Positions 17,027 to 24,535 of a stretch of DNA of 26,899 nucleotides are shown one piece after another. Where the stretch lies: the NCBI GenBank assembly GCA_002311345.1, contig DCAA01000015.1:1-26899 (forward strand), given 5' to 3'. Below the pieces are notes generated by a model, which was given only the letters and a program-made list of their open reading frames with translations, was not told the DNA's origin and made no database searches. The first letter of the stretch is position 1. Each line of letters starts with the position of its first letter. Source of the DNA: Planctomycetes bacterium UBA1146 (lineage in GTDB: Bacteria; Planctomycetota; UBA8108; UBA1146). The translations under genes were made by a program, and so were the position numbers.

Positions 17027-19207
17027 ATGACTGATACCACTGCCAGGAACCAGATCCACCGCAGTTGGACAATTACCCTGCTGCTTCTGTGGCTGGGCTG
17101 TACCTCTGGTGCGGTGTCTGCTCAGGCCACTGATGTCTTCTTGTTCGATCTCCACGACCTGGGCAACTTCGGTTCGGTCAATGGGATCTACGCTTATTCG
17201 GTGGGCACCACCTCGTGCAACATCGGTGATGTCGAGTTGCTGTGGCATGCCGATGATCCAAATCATCCGGTGATCGGACAGGAGATGTACCGATTGCGTG
17301 ATGGAACGCTGGAGCAAATCGGCGTTTCATGGCTCAAGCACAGTTTCTGTGCCCTGAGCCTCAGTGATTGCGGACCGTGTCAGCCGACCGATTGCGACAC
17401 CCTCGGCATCGATTGTTCCGATCCGTATTCGGCGGGTCTCAATGGACAGCAATCCAATCTGGGGCCTCGATCGCAGGTGAATGCCCATACCGGTGTGTTC
17501 CCCTATCCGATCGATCCTCCGATGCCTCCTTTCACGAACGACATTGATCGCCGTCTCCAGGTTGCTGAAGCCGCGATCGATCCGGCGTTGAATGCGGGAG
17601 CGCTCTACTTCGTCACCGGCCACTATGTCACCCCGGATGACGCCGAGGCGGGCAATGGTGACAACAACGTTGCCTACCGCCAGGTTTCCGTCGGGACTTC
17701 ACCGGCTTCCTTTCCGCTCGATTTCGTGCCCGGTTCTCCGACCCAGGCGGGTCAGCCGGGGATCCAGGCATGGCAGGACTACGACCCCGAGGTGGTCATC
17801 GAGGAAGTGCGAGTTCCTGGTGAAGGACTGATGCTACTCGGTTACAAGGTCACCGATCTTGGGTCCGGCGAGTGGCGTTACGATTACGCCCTCTACAACA
17901 TGAACTCGGATCGTTGTGCCGGTGCCTTCAACGTTCCTGCTTCTGCATCGGCCAACTTGATCGCGGTCGGCCATCGTGGCATCTCGCATCACAGTGGAGA
18001 GCCTTACTCGACCGCATTGTGGACCTCGAACGTGACTCCGGCGGGGGTGACGTGGAGTACTGAATCGTTCTTCCAGGACCAGGATGCCAACGCGTTGCGC
18101 TGGGGTTTCATGTACAACTTCCGCATCATCACCGATCAGCCCCCGAGTCAGGGCGTTGCCACGGTCACCCTGTTCAGGCCGGGAACTCCGGCGACCGTCA
18201 ACGTGCCGGTGATGGCACCGATCGGTTCGCTGGTCGAACCGCCCACCAACCTGTCGTGTGCTCAGTCTGCAAATGGTGTTGCTCTGAACTGGACCAATCC
18301 GGTGCCCTACGACGAGGTGCTGCTGGAGCGTAATGGACTGCCGTACGCCACCCTGGCCGGCGATACCACCAGTTTCGAGGATACCGCCGTGGCAGCGGGC
18401 AATTACGGTTACGGCGTGCGTGGGGTGCTGGCCGGTGACGCTTCGATCGCAGAAACCTGCTCGGTCACCGTTGCCGAGCTCTCCCTGCGTCTCGATGACA
18501 TCACCGGAATTGCTGGTCAAGCCACATTACCGATGCCGCTACTGGCGTCCTTCAGTGCGCCGGTGGAGGCGTACGATATCTCGCTGCAATTTCCCGGAGA
18601 CCTGCTCGATGTCAACGTGGTCACCGTCGATGGCACCGTCGCCGGAACCCTCGGCGCAGAACAGGTGCTGGTCGATGTGGGGGATACCGCCTCCGGTTAT
18701 ATCACCGCTCAGATCGTCATGGATGCCGGACCACCCTTTGCGGGCCAGGAGATTCCTGCCGGCGATGACCAGCCGATCTTGCTGTTCGATTTCTCCGTTG
18801 CAGCAACCGGATTTGTCGACGGAGAGACTCGCGAGTTGAACTTCGTCGATGGTCTTGGACCCGATATGGTCGATAACCTGGTGATCCTCGATGGTACGGC
18901 GTACGCGCCTGGTGTTGTCGGGGCCACCATCACTTTCCTGGAACAGCCGATCTTTATCCGTGGAGATTGCAACTTCGATTCGACCGTCAACCTCGCCGAT
19001 GTGATCTTCGGTCTCACCTACCTGTTCGCTGGCGGCGTTGTGCCTCAGTGCATGAAGGCGTGCGACACCAACGACACCGGCACCGTCAACCTGGCGGACA
19101 TGATCTACTTCCTGAACACCCTGTTCGTACCCGGATCGCCACCGATACCGCCGCCGACCGGCACCGCGGGTCCCGATCCGACCCCGGACAGCCTGCCCTG
19201 CTTCTGA
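17027..19207 (+). CDS. Secreted protein with Fn3-like, cohesin-like and dockerin domains
   Basis: This 726-residue protein has a signal peptide (WTITLLLLWLGCTSGAVSA). Residues ~34-395 form an unrecognised N-terminal domain with several Cys residues and beta-rich stretches. An Fn3-like domain spans ~404-484 (PPTNLSCAQ to GNYGYGVRGV). Residues ~485-640 resemble a cohesin/carbohydrate-binding beta sandwich (VEAYDISLQFPGDLLDV, then PILLFDFSVAATGF). Residues ~643-705 form a dockerin pair (GDCNFDSTVNLADVIF, CDTNDTGTVNLADMIYFL). The ATG at 17027 is preferred over the overlapping GTG at 17024 because GGGGGG is then seven bases upstream. The Fn3 and dockerin segments resemble those of the two giant proteins at the left of the window, so they may share a partner or location. 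Role unknown; surface or extracellular inferred. Confidence 0.88.
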   Translation: MTDTTARNQIHRSWTITLLLLWLGCTSGAVSAQATDVFLFDLHDLGNFGSVNGIYAYSVGTTSCNIGDVELLWHADDPNHPVIGQEMYRLRDGTLEQIGVSWLKHSFCALSLSDCGPCQPTDCDTLGIDCSDPYSAGLNGQQSNLGPRSQVNAHTGVFPYPIDPPMPPFTNDIDRRLQVAEAAIDPALNAGALYFVTGHYVTPDDAEAGNGDNNVAYRQVSVGTSPASFPLDFVPGSPTQAGQPGIQAWQDYDPEVVIEEVRVPGEGLMLLGYKVTDLGSGEWRYDYALYNMNSDRCAGAFNVPASASANLIAVGHRGISHHSGEPYSTALWTSNVTPAGVTWSTESFFQDQDANALRWGFMYNFRIITDQPPSQGVATVTLFRPGTPATVNVPVMAPIGSLVEPPTNLSCAQSANGVALNWTNPVPYDEVLLERNGLPYATLAGDTTSFEDTAVAAGNYGYGVRGVLAGDASIAETCSVTVAELSLRLDDITGIAGQATLPMPLLASFSAPVEAYDISLQFPGDLLDVNVVTVDGTVAGTLGAEQVLVDVGDTASGYITAQIVMDAGPPFAGQEIPAGDDQPILLFDFSVAATGFVDGETRELNFVDGLGPDMVDNLVILDGTAYAPGVVGATITFLEQPIFIRGDCNFDSTVNLADVIFGLTYLFAGGVVPQCMKACDTNDTGTVNLADMIYFLNTLFVPGSPPIPPPTGTAGPDPTPDSLPCF

Positions 19208-19239
19208 CGATTCGCTGAGCCTCGATGCCACAACTTTCC

Positions 19240-19259
19240 GTCACGGAGAAATCCGTGAC
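19240..19259. other. Perfect 8-bp hairpin with GAAA loop after the cohesin/dockerin gene
   Basis: GTCACGGA, loop GAAA, TCCGTGAC form a perfect stem-loop 32 bases beyond the stop at 19207. The left arm also forms an overlapping odd palindrome TCCGTCACGGA (19237-19247). There is no T-run after it, so it is a weak candidate terminator. It could equally be an RNA-stabilising hairpin or a further protein-binding site next to the BlaI palindromes. Confidence 0.45.
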
Positions 19260-19264
19260 AGCCT

Positions 19265-19311
19265 ACGAAGAATTTCGTCAGAATCTGCTTGATGTTGACG
19301 AAGTCCTTCGT
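19265..19311 (+). promoter_or_regulatory. Paired palindromes upstream of the BlaI-type gene (candidate autoregulatory operators)
   Basis: Two 14-base palindromes, ACGAAGAATTTCGT (19265-19278) and ACGAAGTCCTTCGT (19298-19311), have centres 33 bases apart, about three helical turns. The flanks are also mirrored: CTACGAAG..TTTCGTCA on the left against TGACGAAG..CTTCGTAG on the right. They lie 47-93 bases before the repressor start. BlaI/MecI repressors bind such dyads upstream of their own genes, so these are good operator candidates. A weak promoter TTGATG (19289), 16 bases, TAGATT (19311) would be overlapped by the right-hand site. Confidence 0.6.
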
Positions 19312-19357
19312 AGATTGCCATGATTCTGCCTTGGATGAGCAATAGGAAAGAGGGCCG

Positions 19358-19753
19358 TTGGCCAGCAAGGAACCCGCATTACGACCCACCGAGGCCGAAT
19401 GCAAAATCCTCGACGTGATCTGGAACAAGAAAACCGCCACCGTTCGAGATGTGTTCGAGGATCTCAGTCAGCGCCAGACGATCGGTCATACGACGGTTCT
19501 CAAGTTCATGCAGATCATGACCGACAAGGGCTTGCTGGTGCGTGACACCGCAGTGCGTCCGCAGGTCTACCGTGCCGCTCGACCGAAGCAGGAGACGCAA
19601 CAGGGATTGCTGCGGTCGCTACTCGATCGGGCGTTTCGCGGTTCGCCGGGAGATCTGGTCTTGCAAGCTCTGACGATGCAGAGATCGTCACCCGAAGAGA
19701 TCGACGAGATCCGCAAACTGCTCGATGAGATGGAAGCGGGGAGTCACAAATGA
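19358..19753 (+). CDS. BlaI/MecI/CopY-family transcriptional repressor (orphan)
   Basis: This 131-residue winged-helix protein starts ALRPTEAECKILDVIW and continues with VRDVFEDLSQRQTIGHTTVL and LKFMQIMTDKGLLVRDT, the typical BlaI/MecI DNA-binding domain. The C-terminal ~50 residues are the helical dimerisation part (GDLVLQALTMQRSSPEEIDE). In the family these repressors are released by cleavage by a BlaR1/MecR1 membrane protease encoded next door. Here no such gene is present; the next gene encodes a repeat protein. The start is a TTG with AGGAAAGAGGG a few bases upstream, so translation may be weak. Paired palindromes 47-93 bases upstream suggest autoregulation, and a related site lies before the next gene. 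Confidence 0.88.
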   Translation: MASKEPALRPTEAECKILDVIWNKKTATVRDVFEDLSQRQTIGHTTVLKFMQIMTDKGLLVRDTAVRPQVYRAARPKQETQQGLLRSLLDRAFRGSPGDLVLQALTMQRSSPEEIDEIRKLLDEMEAGSHK

Positions 19754-19772
19754 TGGAACCCACGTATTGCTG

Positions 19773-19790
19773 CGACGAAGCTTTCCGTCG
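19773..19790 (+). promoter_or_regulatory. Third, imperfect copy of the ACGAAG palindrome
   Basis: CGACGAAGCTTTCCGTCG is a partial dyad (outer CGACG/CGTCG arms) whose left half ACGAAG and spacing match the two palindromes before the repressor gene. It lies in the gap between the repressor and the repeat-protein gene, about 105 bases before the latter's ATG. It is a candidate second target of the repressor; similarity was judged by eye. Confidence 0.35.
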
Positions 19791-19894
19791 GTGAGGTCAA
19801 CGATCCCAGAATTCTCGCCGAGGCACTGCTGTCACTGGAATCAATTCGAGTTCACACTCCACAATCAATTCTATCTTCGCAAGGAGGCCCTCTC

Positions 19895-21361
19895 ATGCAG
19901 CGCATCTACAAGATCCTGGGTAGAGACCAGGATTCTCGCTCCCTTTTTTCAGCGAATCTGGCATTCGTCTGTTTCCTTTTCGGTCTGTTGGTGGCACTGC
20001 TTGCGATTCCATCGAGCAGTGATGCGGAAGCCGCTGCAGTGAGTCCCGGCTCTGTCGAGTTTTCTGTCTGGCAGGATGCCGATCCTGACTCGAACCAGCG
20101 ACGAGAAGTTGACGATGACGATGACGATGTGGACGAGGGTATTGAACGCCGCCTGCAGGAGGCGAGTCGCAGGATCCGCGAGGCGATTGCAGCGCGCGAG
20201 ATCACCGCTGAACAGGGCCGCGAACGGTTGGAGGCGCTGCGCCGCAGATTGGCTGAGCGCCGCGGGGAAGGCGATGCTGGTGATGGTGATGACGATGGAG
20301 ATGAGCGCGCCGATGGCATCCGTCGTCGCGTCGAAGAAGCGAATCGCAAGATCATCGAAGCGATGGAAGCGGGCGAGATCACTACTGAGCAGGGCCGTGA
20401 GCGGCTCGAGGCGTTGCGTAAGCGGCTGGCCACCACTAGAGATCGCGCAGCATCTCGCGATGGAGACGGAGTCGACGAGGATGTGCAACGCCGTCTGCGC
20501 GAGGCAGGTCGCAAGATTCGCGAGGAGATTGCTGCCGGCAAGATCACCGGGGAGGAGGGTCGTGCTCGCTACGAAGCGTTGCGCAAGCGGCTGGCCGACC
20601 GTAAGGCTCGCGCTGCCGACGAAGAGGAGCAGGCCAAGCCACAGAAGAAGCGCAGCATGGATGGTGCCGGAGTGCGTAAGCGTCTCGAAGCGGCCATCGA
20701 ATCGGGAGCGATGACCTGGGAACAGGCGAGAGACAAGTATATCGAGGTGATGGAGCAAGACGACCGAGGCCGTGGCGCCTTGATTCGAGCTCGACTCGAA
20801 AAGGGCATCGAGGTGGGAAAGATCACCGAGGATCAGGCAGTCGAGATCTACATCGAAATGATGGAAGAGAGCCAGAAGGAATCCACGGAGAAGGAATCCG
20901 AGGAGAAGAAAACCACCGAGAAGAAAGAAACTTCACAAAGGACCTTCACTCGCCAGCAATATGCAGACGCTCAGGCCAAGATGGAGAAGATGGTGGAAGC
21001 CGGCGAGATCACCGCCGAGCAGATGCAGCAGCGACTGGTCGAGATGCGCAAGAGGATGGGCCGCACATCAGAGAAGAAAGAAACTTCGCAAAGGACCGTC
21101 ACTCGCCAGCAATATGCAGAAGCTCAGGCCAAGATGGAGAAGATGGTGGAAGCCGGTGAGATCACCGCCGAGCAGATGCAGCAACGACTGATCGAGATGC
21201 GCAAGACGATGGGCCGCAAATCAGAGAAGACAGGTACCGTCACTCGCCAGCAATACGCAGAAGCCCAGGCCAAGATGGAGAAGATGGTGGAAGCTGGCGA
21301 GATCACCGCCGAGCAGATGGAGGAGCGACTGGCCGCCATGCGCAAGTTGATCGGCGACTGA
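19895..21361 (+). CDS. Membrane-anchored protein of eight SHOCT-like helical repeats
   Basis: This 488-residue protein has one N-terminal hydrophobic segment (NLAFVCFLFGLLVALLAI, ~21-38; signal or anchor), an acidic linker with DDDDDD near 73-78, then about eight repeats near 82-120, 141-179, 194-234, 258-288, 295-325, 350-388, 400-439 and 448-487. Each repeat reads roughly A.xKMEKMVEAGEITAEQ then 10-15 residues such as MQQRLVEMRKRMG, i.e. two helices joined at G.IT.EQ, as in SHOCT-type short helical domains. The last three units are nearly identical and joined by Lys/Glu/Ser/Thr linkers. The start has AAGGAGG seven bases upstream. It follows the orphan BlaI-type gene and may be under its control. 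Function unknown; structural, scaffold or sensing roles are all possible. Confidence 0.82.
   Translation: MQRIYKILGRDQDSRSLFSANLAFVCFLFGLLVALLAIPSSSDAEAAAVSPGSVEFSVWQDADPDSNQRREVDDDDDDVDEGIERRLQEASRRIREAIAAREITAEQGRERLEALRRRLAERRGEGDAGDGDDDGDERADGIRRRVEEANRKIIEAMEAGEITTEQGRERLEALRKRLATTRDRAASRDGDGVDEDVQRRLREAGRKIREEIAAGKITGEEGRARYEALRKRLADRKARAADEEEQAKPQKKRSMDGAGVRKRLEAAIESGAMTWEQARDKYIEVMEQDDRGRGALIRARLEKGIEVGKITEDQAVEIYIEMMEESQKESTEKESEEKKTTEKKETSQRTFTRQQYADAQAKMEKMVEAGEITAEQMQQRLVEMRKRMGRTSEKKETSQRTVTRQQYAEAQAKMEKMVEAGEITAEQMQQRLIEMRKTMGRKSEKTGTVTRQQYAEAQAKMEKMVEAGEITAEQMEERLAAMRKLIGD
20947..21350 (+). repeat. Three tandem near-identical coding repeats
   Basis: Copies begin with CACTCGCCAGCAATA at 20947, 21100 and 21241, so the unit lengths are 153 and 141 bases with a shorter last copy. 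All are in frame. They differ by scattered single bases and by the length of the Lys/Glu/Ser linker, suggesting recent tandem duplication and linker trimming within the repeat-protein gene. Confidence 0.85.
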
Positions 21362-21386
21362 TCGAACTGTTCTTGTGAGAGAAGTC

Positions 21387-21427
21387 AGAAGCCTCGTCGC
21401 GGGAACCGCGCCGGGGCTTCTTTCCTT
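21387..21427. terminator. Rho-independent terminator between the repeat-protein gene and tatD (possibly two-way)
   Basis: AGAAGCCTCG (21387-21396) pairs with CGGGGCTTCT (21412-21421) around an inner CGCGG-GAA-CCGCG hairpin, followed by TTCTTTCCTTTC on the plus strand. It lies 25 bases after the plus-strand stop at 21361 and just beyond the minus-strand stop of tatD at 21439. Its symmetry means it could serve both converging transcripts. Confidence 0.8.
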
Positions 21428-21438
21428 TCAGGCAAGGG

Positions 21439-22269
21439 TCACTCTTTCAGTCGAAATAGAGCTCGACTGTTGGATGTGGTCGCGGTCAGCACCGTCTTTC
21501 GATCGGTGCTGTGTACCCGTGCCAGTTCGTCGGCAGTGTGTAGCGAGTGAATCGGCTCGTTACGCTGACCGCGCACCGGTTGCGGTGACAGAAATGGGCT
21601 GTCCGTTTCCAGCAGCAGTCGATCGAGCGGAACCACCACGGCGGCATCTCGAAGATTCTGCGCCTTCGGATAGGTGAGGTTGCCGGCAAAGGAAACGCAC
21701 CAGCCAAGATCGATGGCGCGCTGTGCCTCATCGACGGTGCCACTGAAGCAGTGAAAGACACCGGTCACTCCATCACCGTGGCGGTCGATGACATCGAGTG
21801 TGTCGGACCACGCCTCGCGACAGTGAATCACCACCGGCAGGTCGCGCCGACGCGCGATATCGAGCTGTGCGATGAAGGCACGTTCCTGATCTTCGGGGCT
21901 GACATCTTTCCAGTAATAATCGAGGCCGATCTCGCCGATACCGACGATCGACTGCGGATGTTCATCGCAAAGAGCCTCGATATTAGCGAGTGTGGTTTCC
22001 AGTTCGGGCGCCGACATCCCGGAATGAGTCGGATGCACTCCGACCACCCCGTGGCAGAAGCCCGGGTATTGCTTTGCCAGTTCGATCACCTTGAGACTGG
22101 TCTCTTCATCGACGGCGATGTTGATGACGGAGACGAAACCAGCATCTTGAGCACGCTCGATCACCGCATCGCGATCGTCATCGAAGCGATCAAAGTAAAG
22201 GTGAGCATGACTGTCGATCGCTTCTGCGGGCACGAGAACTCCCGTTCCAGGGGTGACTTGGCAACTCAT
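21439..22269 (-). CDS. tatD: TatD-family metal-dependent hydrolase (DNase)
   Basis: This 276-residue protein has all the TatD metal-site motifs in order: DSHAHLYFDRF near residue 20, GVHPTHSG, GEIGLDYYWKD, VVIHCREAW, VFHCFSGT and LLLETDSPFLSPQPVRGQRN. The family folds as a TIM barrel; members act as 3'-5' nucleases on DNA or as other hydrolases, in the cytoplasm. The ATG at 22269 has GGGG seven bases or so upstream. It diverges from the methyltransferase gene across 82 bases. A decayed copy of its first ~28 codons, in the same orientation, lies at 25597-25682 next to an intact tRNA-Gly. Confidence 0.93.
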   Translation of the reverse strand: MSCQVTPGTGVLVPAEAIDSHAHLYFDRFDDDRDAVIERAQDAGFVSVINIAVDEETSLKVIELAKQYPGFCHGVVGVHPTHSGMSAPELETTLANIEALCDEHPQSIVGIGEIGLDYYWKDVSPEDQERAFIAQLDIARRRDLPVVIHCREAWSDTLDVIDRHGDGVTGVFHCFSGTVDEAQRAIDLGWCVSFAGNLTYPKAQNLRDAAVVVPLDRLLLETDSPFLSPQPVRGQRNEPIHSLHTADELARVHSTDRKTVLTATTSNSRALFRLKE

Positions 22270-22270
22270 A

Positions 22271-22298
22271 TTGACCCCAGCAGAGGCCTCGTGACAAT
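22271..22298 (+). promoter_or_regulatory. Promoter copy A, upstream of the methyltransferase gene
   Basis: TTGACC (22271-22276), a 16-base spacer and GACAAT (22293-22298). The same layout and the core GTGACAATGCG recur at copies B and C before the two tRNA-Gly copies. The predicted transcript would start near 22305 and read into the methyltransferase gene at 22352. Confidence 0.7.
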
Positions 22299-22351
22299 GC
22301 GAGTTGCTGGAAGTGTATCGACAAATTTGATATCGAGGCGGGGTAGGCGCG

Positions 22352-23089
22352 ATGCGAAGAGACTATGAGGGTATTTCCATCAATACCTCGAAAAACACCC
22401 ACGAGACGGTGTTTGAACTGGTTGCCAATGGACCCGATTCGAGGGTTGTCGATGTTCCGTGCGGAAGTGGCGCCTTTGTTCAGCGTCTCAAAGATCACGA
22501 TTACCACCATGTGTACGGCATAGATATTGAGGATGGTCTCGAGATCGAACACGAGTCTTTTCGCCAGGGGGATATGACGGATCGACTTCCGCTCGACGAC
22601 GAGAGTGTCGATACCCTCGTTTGCATCGATGGCATCGAGCACATCGATCGGCAGCAAGATTTTGTTGCCGAAGTCGTCCGTGTTCTGCGACCGGGAGGAG
22701 AGTTCATCGTCTCAACGCCGAACATCAGTTCGATTCGTTCGCGCTTGAAGTGGCTCCTGACCGGTCATCACAACAAGTGCAATTCACCACTGGATGAAAA
22801 AAATCCTGGCCCGCTGCATCACATCGGCTTGCTCTCATTTCCTGAGATTCGCTATCTACTGCAATCTGCTGGTTTCCACATCGAGCAGATCACTACCAAT
22901 CGGACCAAGGCTGTATCCTGGCTTTATCTTCCGCTGGTCCCCCTGCTATATCTGGCCACTTTGCTGGTCTACAACCGCAGAGGCAAAAAGGAGCAAACGG
23001 AGCAAATTTGTAGGGAAGTCAGAAAGAGTATGTTCAGTCTTCCTCTACTCTTTGGTGAGACGATGATCGTCAGGGCGGTTCGCAAGTAA
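22352..23089 (+). CDS. Class I SAM-dependent methyltransferase
   Basis: This 245-residue protein has SAM-binding motif I VVDVPCGSGAFVQRL, an acidic end of strand 2 (YGIDIEDGLEI), GDMTDRLPLDDESVDTLVCI (motif II region), IDGIEHIDR and VLRPGGEFIVSTPN. This is the Methyltransf_11/23 pattern often found in glycan and lipid modification. A hydrophobic stretch near the C-terminus (WLYLPLVPLLYLATLLV) suggests membrane contact. The ATG at 22352 follows a purine-rich GAGGCGGGG stretch. By eye its base composition is lower in GC (about 45-50% in sampled lines) than the genes around it (~58-60%), which hints at transfer. The glycosyltransferase 107 bases downstream suggests the pair modifies a glycan or lipid. 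The substrate cannot be told. Confidence 0.85.
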   Translation: MRRDYEGISINTSKNTHETVFELVANGPDSRVVDVPCGSGAFVQRLKDHDYHHVYGIDIEDGLEIEHESFRQGDMTDRLPLDDESVDTLVCIDGIEHIDRQQDFVAEVVRVLRPGGEFIVSTPNISSIRSRLKWLLTGHHNKCNSPLDEKNPGPLHHIGLLSFPEIRYLLQSAGFHIEQITTNRTKAVSWLYLPLVPLLYLATLLVYNRRGKKEQTEQICREVRKSMFSLPLLFGETMIVRAVRK

Positions 23090-23196
23090 TCCCGTGGCCA
23101 CTTGTTGTTGTTTGGGTCTCGGAGTTGGCCCTCGCTTCATAGATTCCCGGATCTCGGGTATTCTGACCCGAACTGACGGGGAAAAAAGAGGAGTCC

Positions 23197-24342
23197 ATGG
23201 AACCGATCTGTTCCCTCCACCTCAATACCGCCACCAGCTGGCGCGGCGGGGAACGACAGACCCTGCTGCTGGTCGAGGGGCTGCGACGCGAGGGCCATCA
23301 GGCCTCCATCGCCTGTCCTCCGGCAAGCCCTCTGGCAGAGAGAGCCCGCTCCAGTGGCATCCCGGTCGATGAGATCCCGCTGCGGGGAGAACTGGATCTG
23401 TCATCGGTGAGGCAACTGCGGCGGCTGATCCAGCACATCGATCCGCAGATTCTTCAGTTGCACACCGCCCATGCCCACACCATCGGGTTGCTCGCCAACT
23501 TTGGACTCCGTCGAGCTCCTTCGGTGATCGTGCAGCGTCGCGTGGACTTTTCCATCTATCGCAGCGGAACTCCGTTTCTGACACGCTTCAAGTACCGTCA
23601 CGGAGTCGATCGTTACATCGCCATCTCCGACAAGATCGCTGAGGTATTGCAACAAGACGGTGTCGATCCGCAGCGAATCCGGGTGGTTCACTCGGGGGTC
23701 ACTGCGCTGCCCGACCCGGGCCAAACGGTGAAGCAACTGCGTGATCAGTTGCAACTGCCAGATTCAGCACCGCTACTCGGGTCGGTCGGTGCGCTCAGCG
23801 AACACAAGGGGCATCGGTACCTCATCGAGGCGATGGGCTTGTTGAAGTCACGGCAAGCAGCCGCGCATCTGGTTTTGATCGGAGACGGAGAAGAGGCCGA
23901 GGCGATCGATACCCTGGCGCAGCAAAATGGCATTGCTGATCGCATCCACCGGGTTGGATTTCAGGACGACGTTTCGTCGTGGCTCGCGGCTCTCGATCTC
24001 TACATCCATCCCAGTCTCGAGGAAGGTCTGGGAACCAGCATCCTCGATGCACTCACGGCAACCAGAGCGGTGATCGCCAGCGCTGTCGGTGGGATTCCCG
24101 AGGTGATCGAAGAGGGGGTCACTGGTCGTCTCGTTGCCCCGGCAGATCCGGCTCGGCTCGCACAGGTGATCGACCAGTTGCTCGACGATCCGACCACCGC
24201 CGAAACTCTGGCGACCGCAGGAAAGCAGCGTGTCGAGCAGCATTTCAGCGCCGAGGCGATGGTGCGCGGAAACCTGGCGGTTCATCTCGAACTGATCGAG
24301 CAGATGCATAGCGGCCAAACCAATGAAAAGGTCGCCCGCTGA
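23197..24342 (+). CDS. Glycosyltransferase family 4 (GT-B) protein
   Basis: This 381-residue protein has the GT4 plan: an N-terminal TSWRGGERQTLLLVEGLRRE nucleotide-loop region, LQLHTAHAHTIGLLANF, then a C-terminal domain with LLGSVGALSEHKGHRYLIEA (sugar-nucleotide strand), VGFQDDVSSWLAALDLYIHP and SLEEGLGTSILDALTATRAV (the E-x7-E donor site), and GGIPEVIEEGVTGRLV. It transfers sugar from an activated donor to a lipid or glycan acceptor at the cytoplasmic face. The ATG at 23197 has GAGGAG three to four bases upstream. It follows the methyltransferase gene in the same direction. No other envelope-glycan genes are visible, so this is a small two-gene unit. Confidence 0.92.
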   Translation: MEPICSLHLNTATSWRGGERQTLLLVEGLRREGHQASIACPPASPLAERARSSGIPVDEIPLRGELDLSSVRQLRRLIQHIDPQILQLHTAHAHTIGLLANFGLRRAPSVIVQRRVDFSIYRSGTPFLTRFKYRHGVDRYIAISDKIAEVLQQDGVDPQRIRVVHSGVTALPDPGQTVKQLRDQLQLPDSAPLLGSVGALSEHKGHRYLIEAMGLLKSRQAAAHLVLIGDGEEAEAIDTLAQQNGIADRIHRVGFQDDVSSWLAALDLYIHPSLEEGLGTSILDALTATRAVIASAVGGIPEVIEEGVTGRLVAPADPARLAQVIDQLLDDPTTAETLATAGKQRVEQHFSAEAMVRGNLAVHLELIEQMHSGQTNEKVAR

Positions 24343-24381
24343 TTCGATGGAGGTGGTGCTGATCCGACCAACTCATGAAAC

Positions 24382-24409
24382 TTGACGCGTCGGGGGGGGG
24401 CGTGACAAT
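24382..24409 (+). promoter_or_regulatory. Promoter copy B, with a G9 tract, upstream of the decayed tRNA-Gly
   Basis: TTGACG (24382-24387), a 16-base spacer holding nine consecutive G (24392-24400), then GACAAT (24404-24409). It lies 17 bases before the decayed tRNA, exactly as copy C lies before the intact tRNA. It may now drive the phosphatase-type gene at 24536, with the decayed tRNA as leader. Confidence 0.65.
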
Positions 24410-24426
24410 GCGCGGGTCGATTTTGC

Positions 24427-24489
24427 GCGGGTATAACTCAGTGGTAGAGCGTTAGTTTCCCAAGTTGCTGTCGTGGGTTCGATCCCCAC
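24427..24489 (+). pseudogene. Decayed tRNA-Gly(CCC) copy lacking a matching 3' acceptor strand
   Basis: GCGGGTA, the D arm, TTCCCAA anticodon loop (CCC) and T arm GTGGG-TTCGATC-CCCAC are all readable and parallel the intact tRNA at 25728. After CCCAC, however, the sequence is GGTCGACC instead of an acceptor strand pairing with GCGGGTA, and no CCA follows. The D stem (ACTC/GAGC) and anticodon stem (TTAGT/GTTGC) carry mismatches, and the variable loop is one base shorter. Similarity to the intact copy stops at GATCCCCA (24488), the 3' strand of the T arm. A tRNA scanner might still report it with a low score. Confidence 0.7.
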
Positions 24490-24535
24490 GGTCGACCGGC
24501 CACCCAGGACGAGACCGCTTCAAGGAGTTCTCGAC

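Noticed and set aside
23140..23175. CGGGT-ATTCTG-ACCCG hairpin between the methyltransferase and glycosyltransferase genes
   Set aside because: It is a short stem with no T-run, lying just before the next ribosome-binding site; not convincing as a terminator.
24415..24497. GGTCGA upstream and TCGACC downstream of the decayed tRNA could pair
   Set aside because: The upstream GGTCGA also precedes the intact tRNA, where there is no downstream partner, so the pairing is probably chance.
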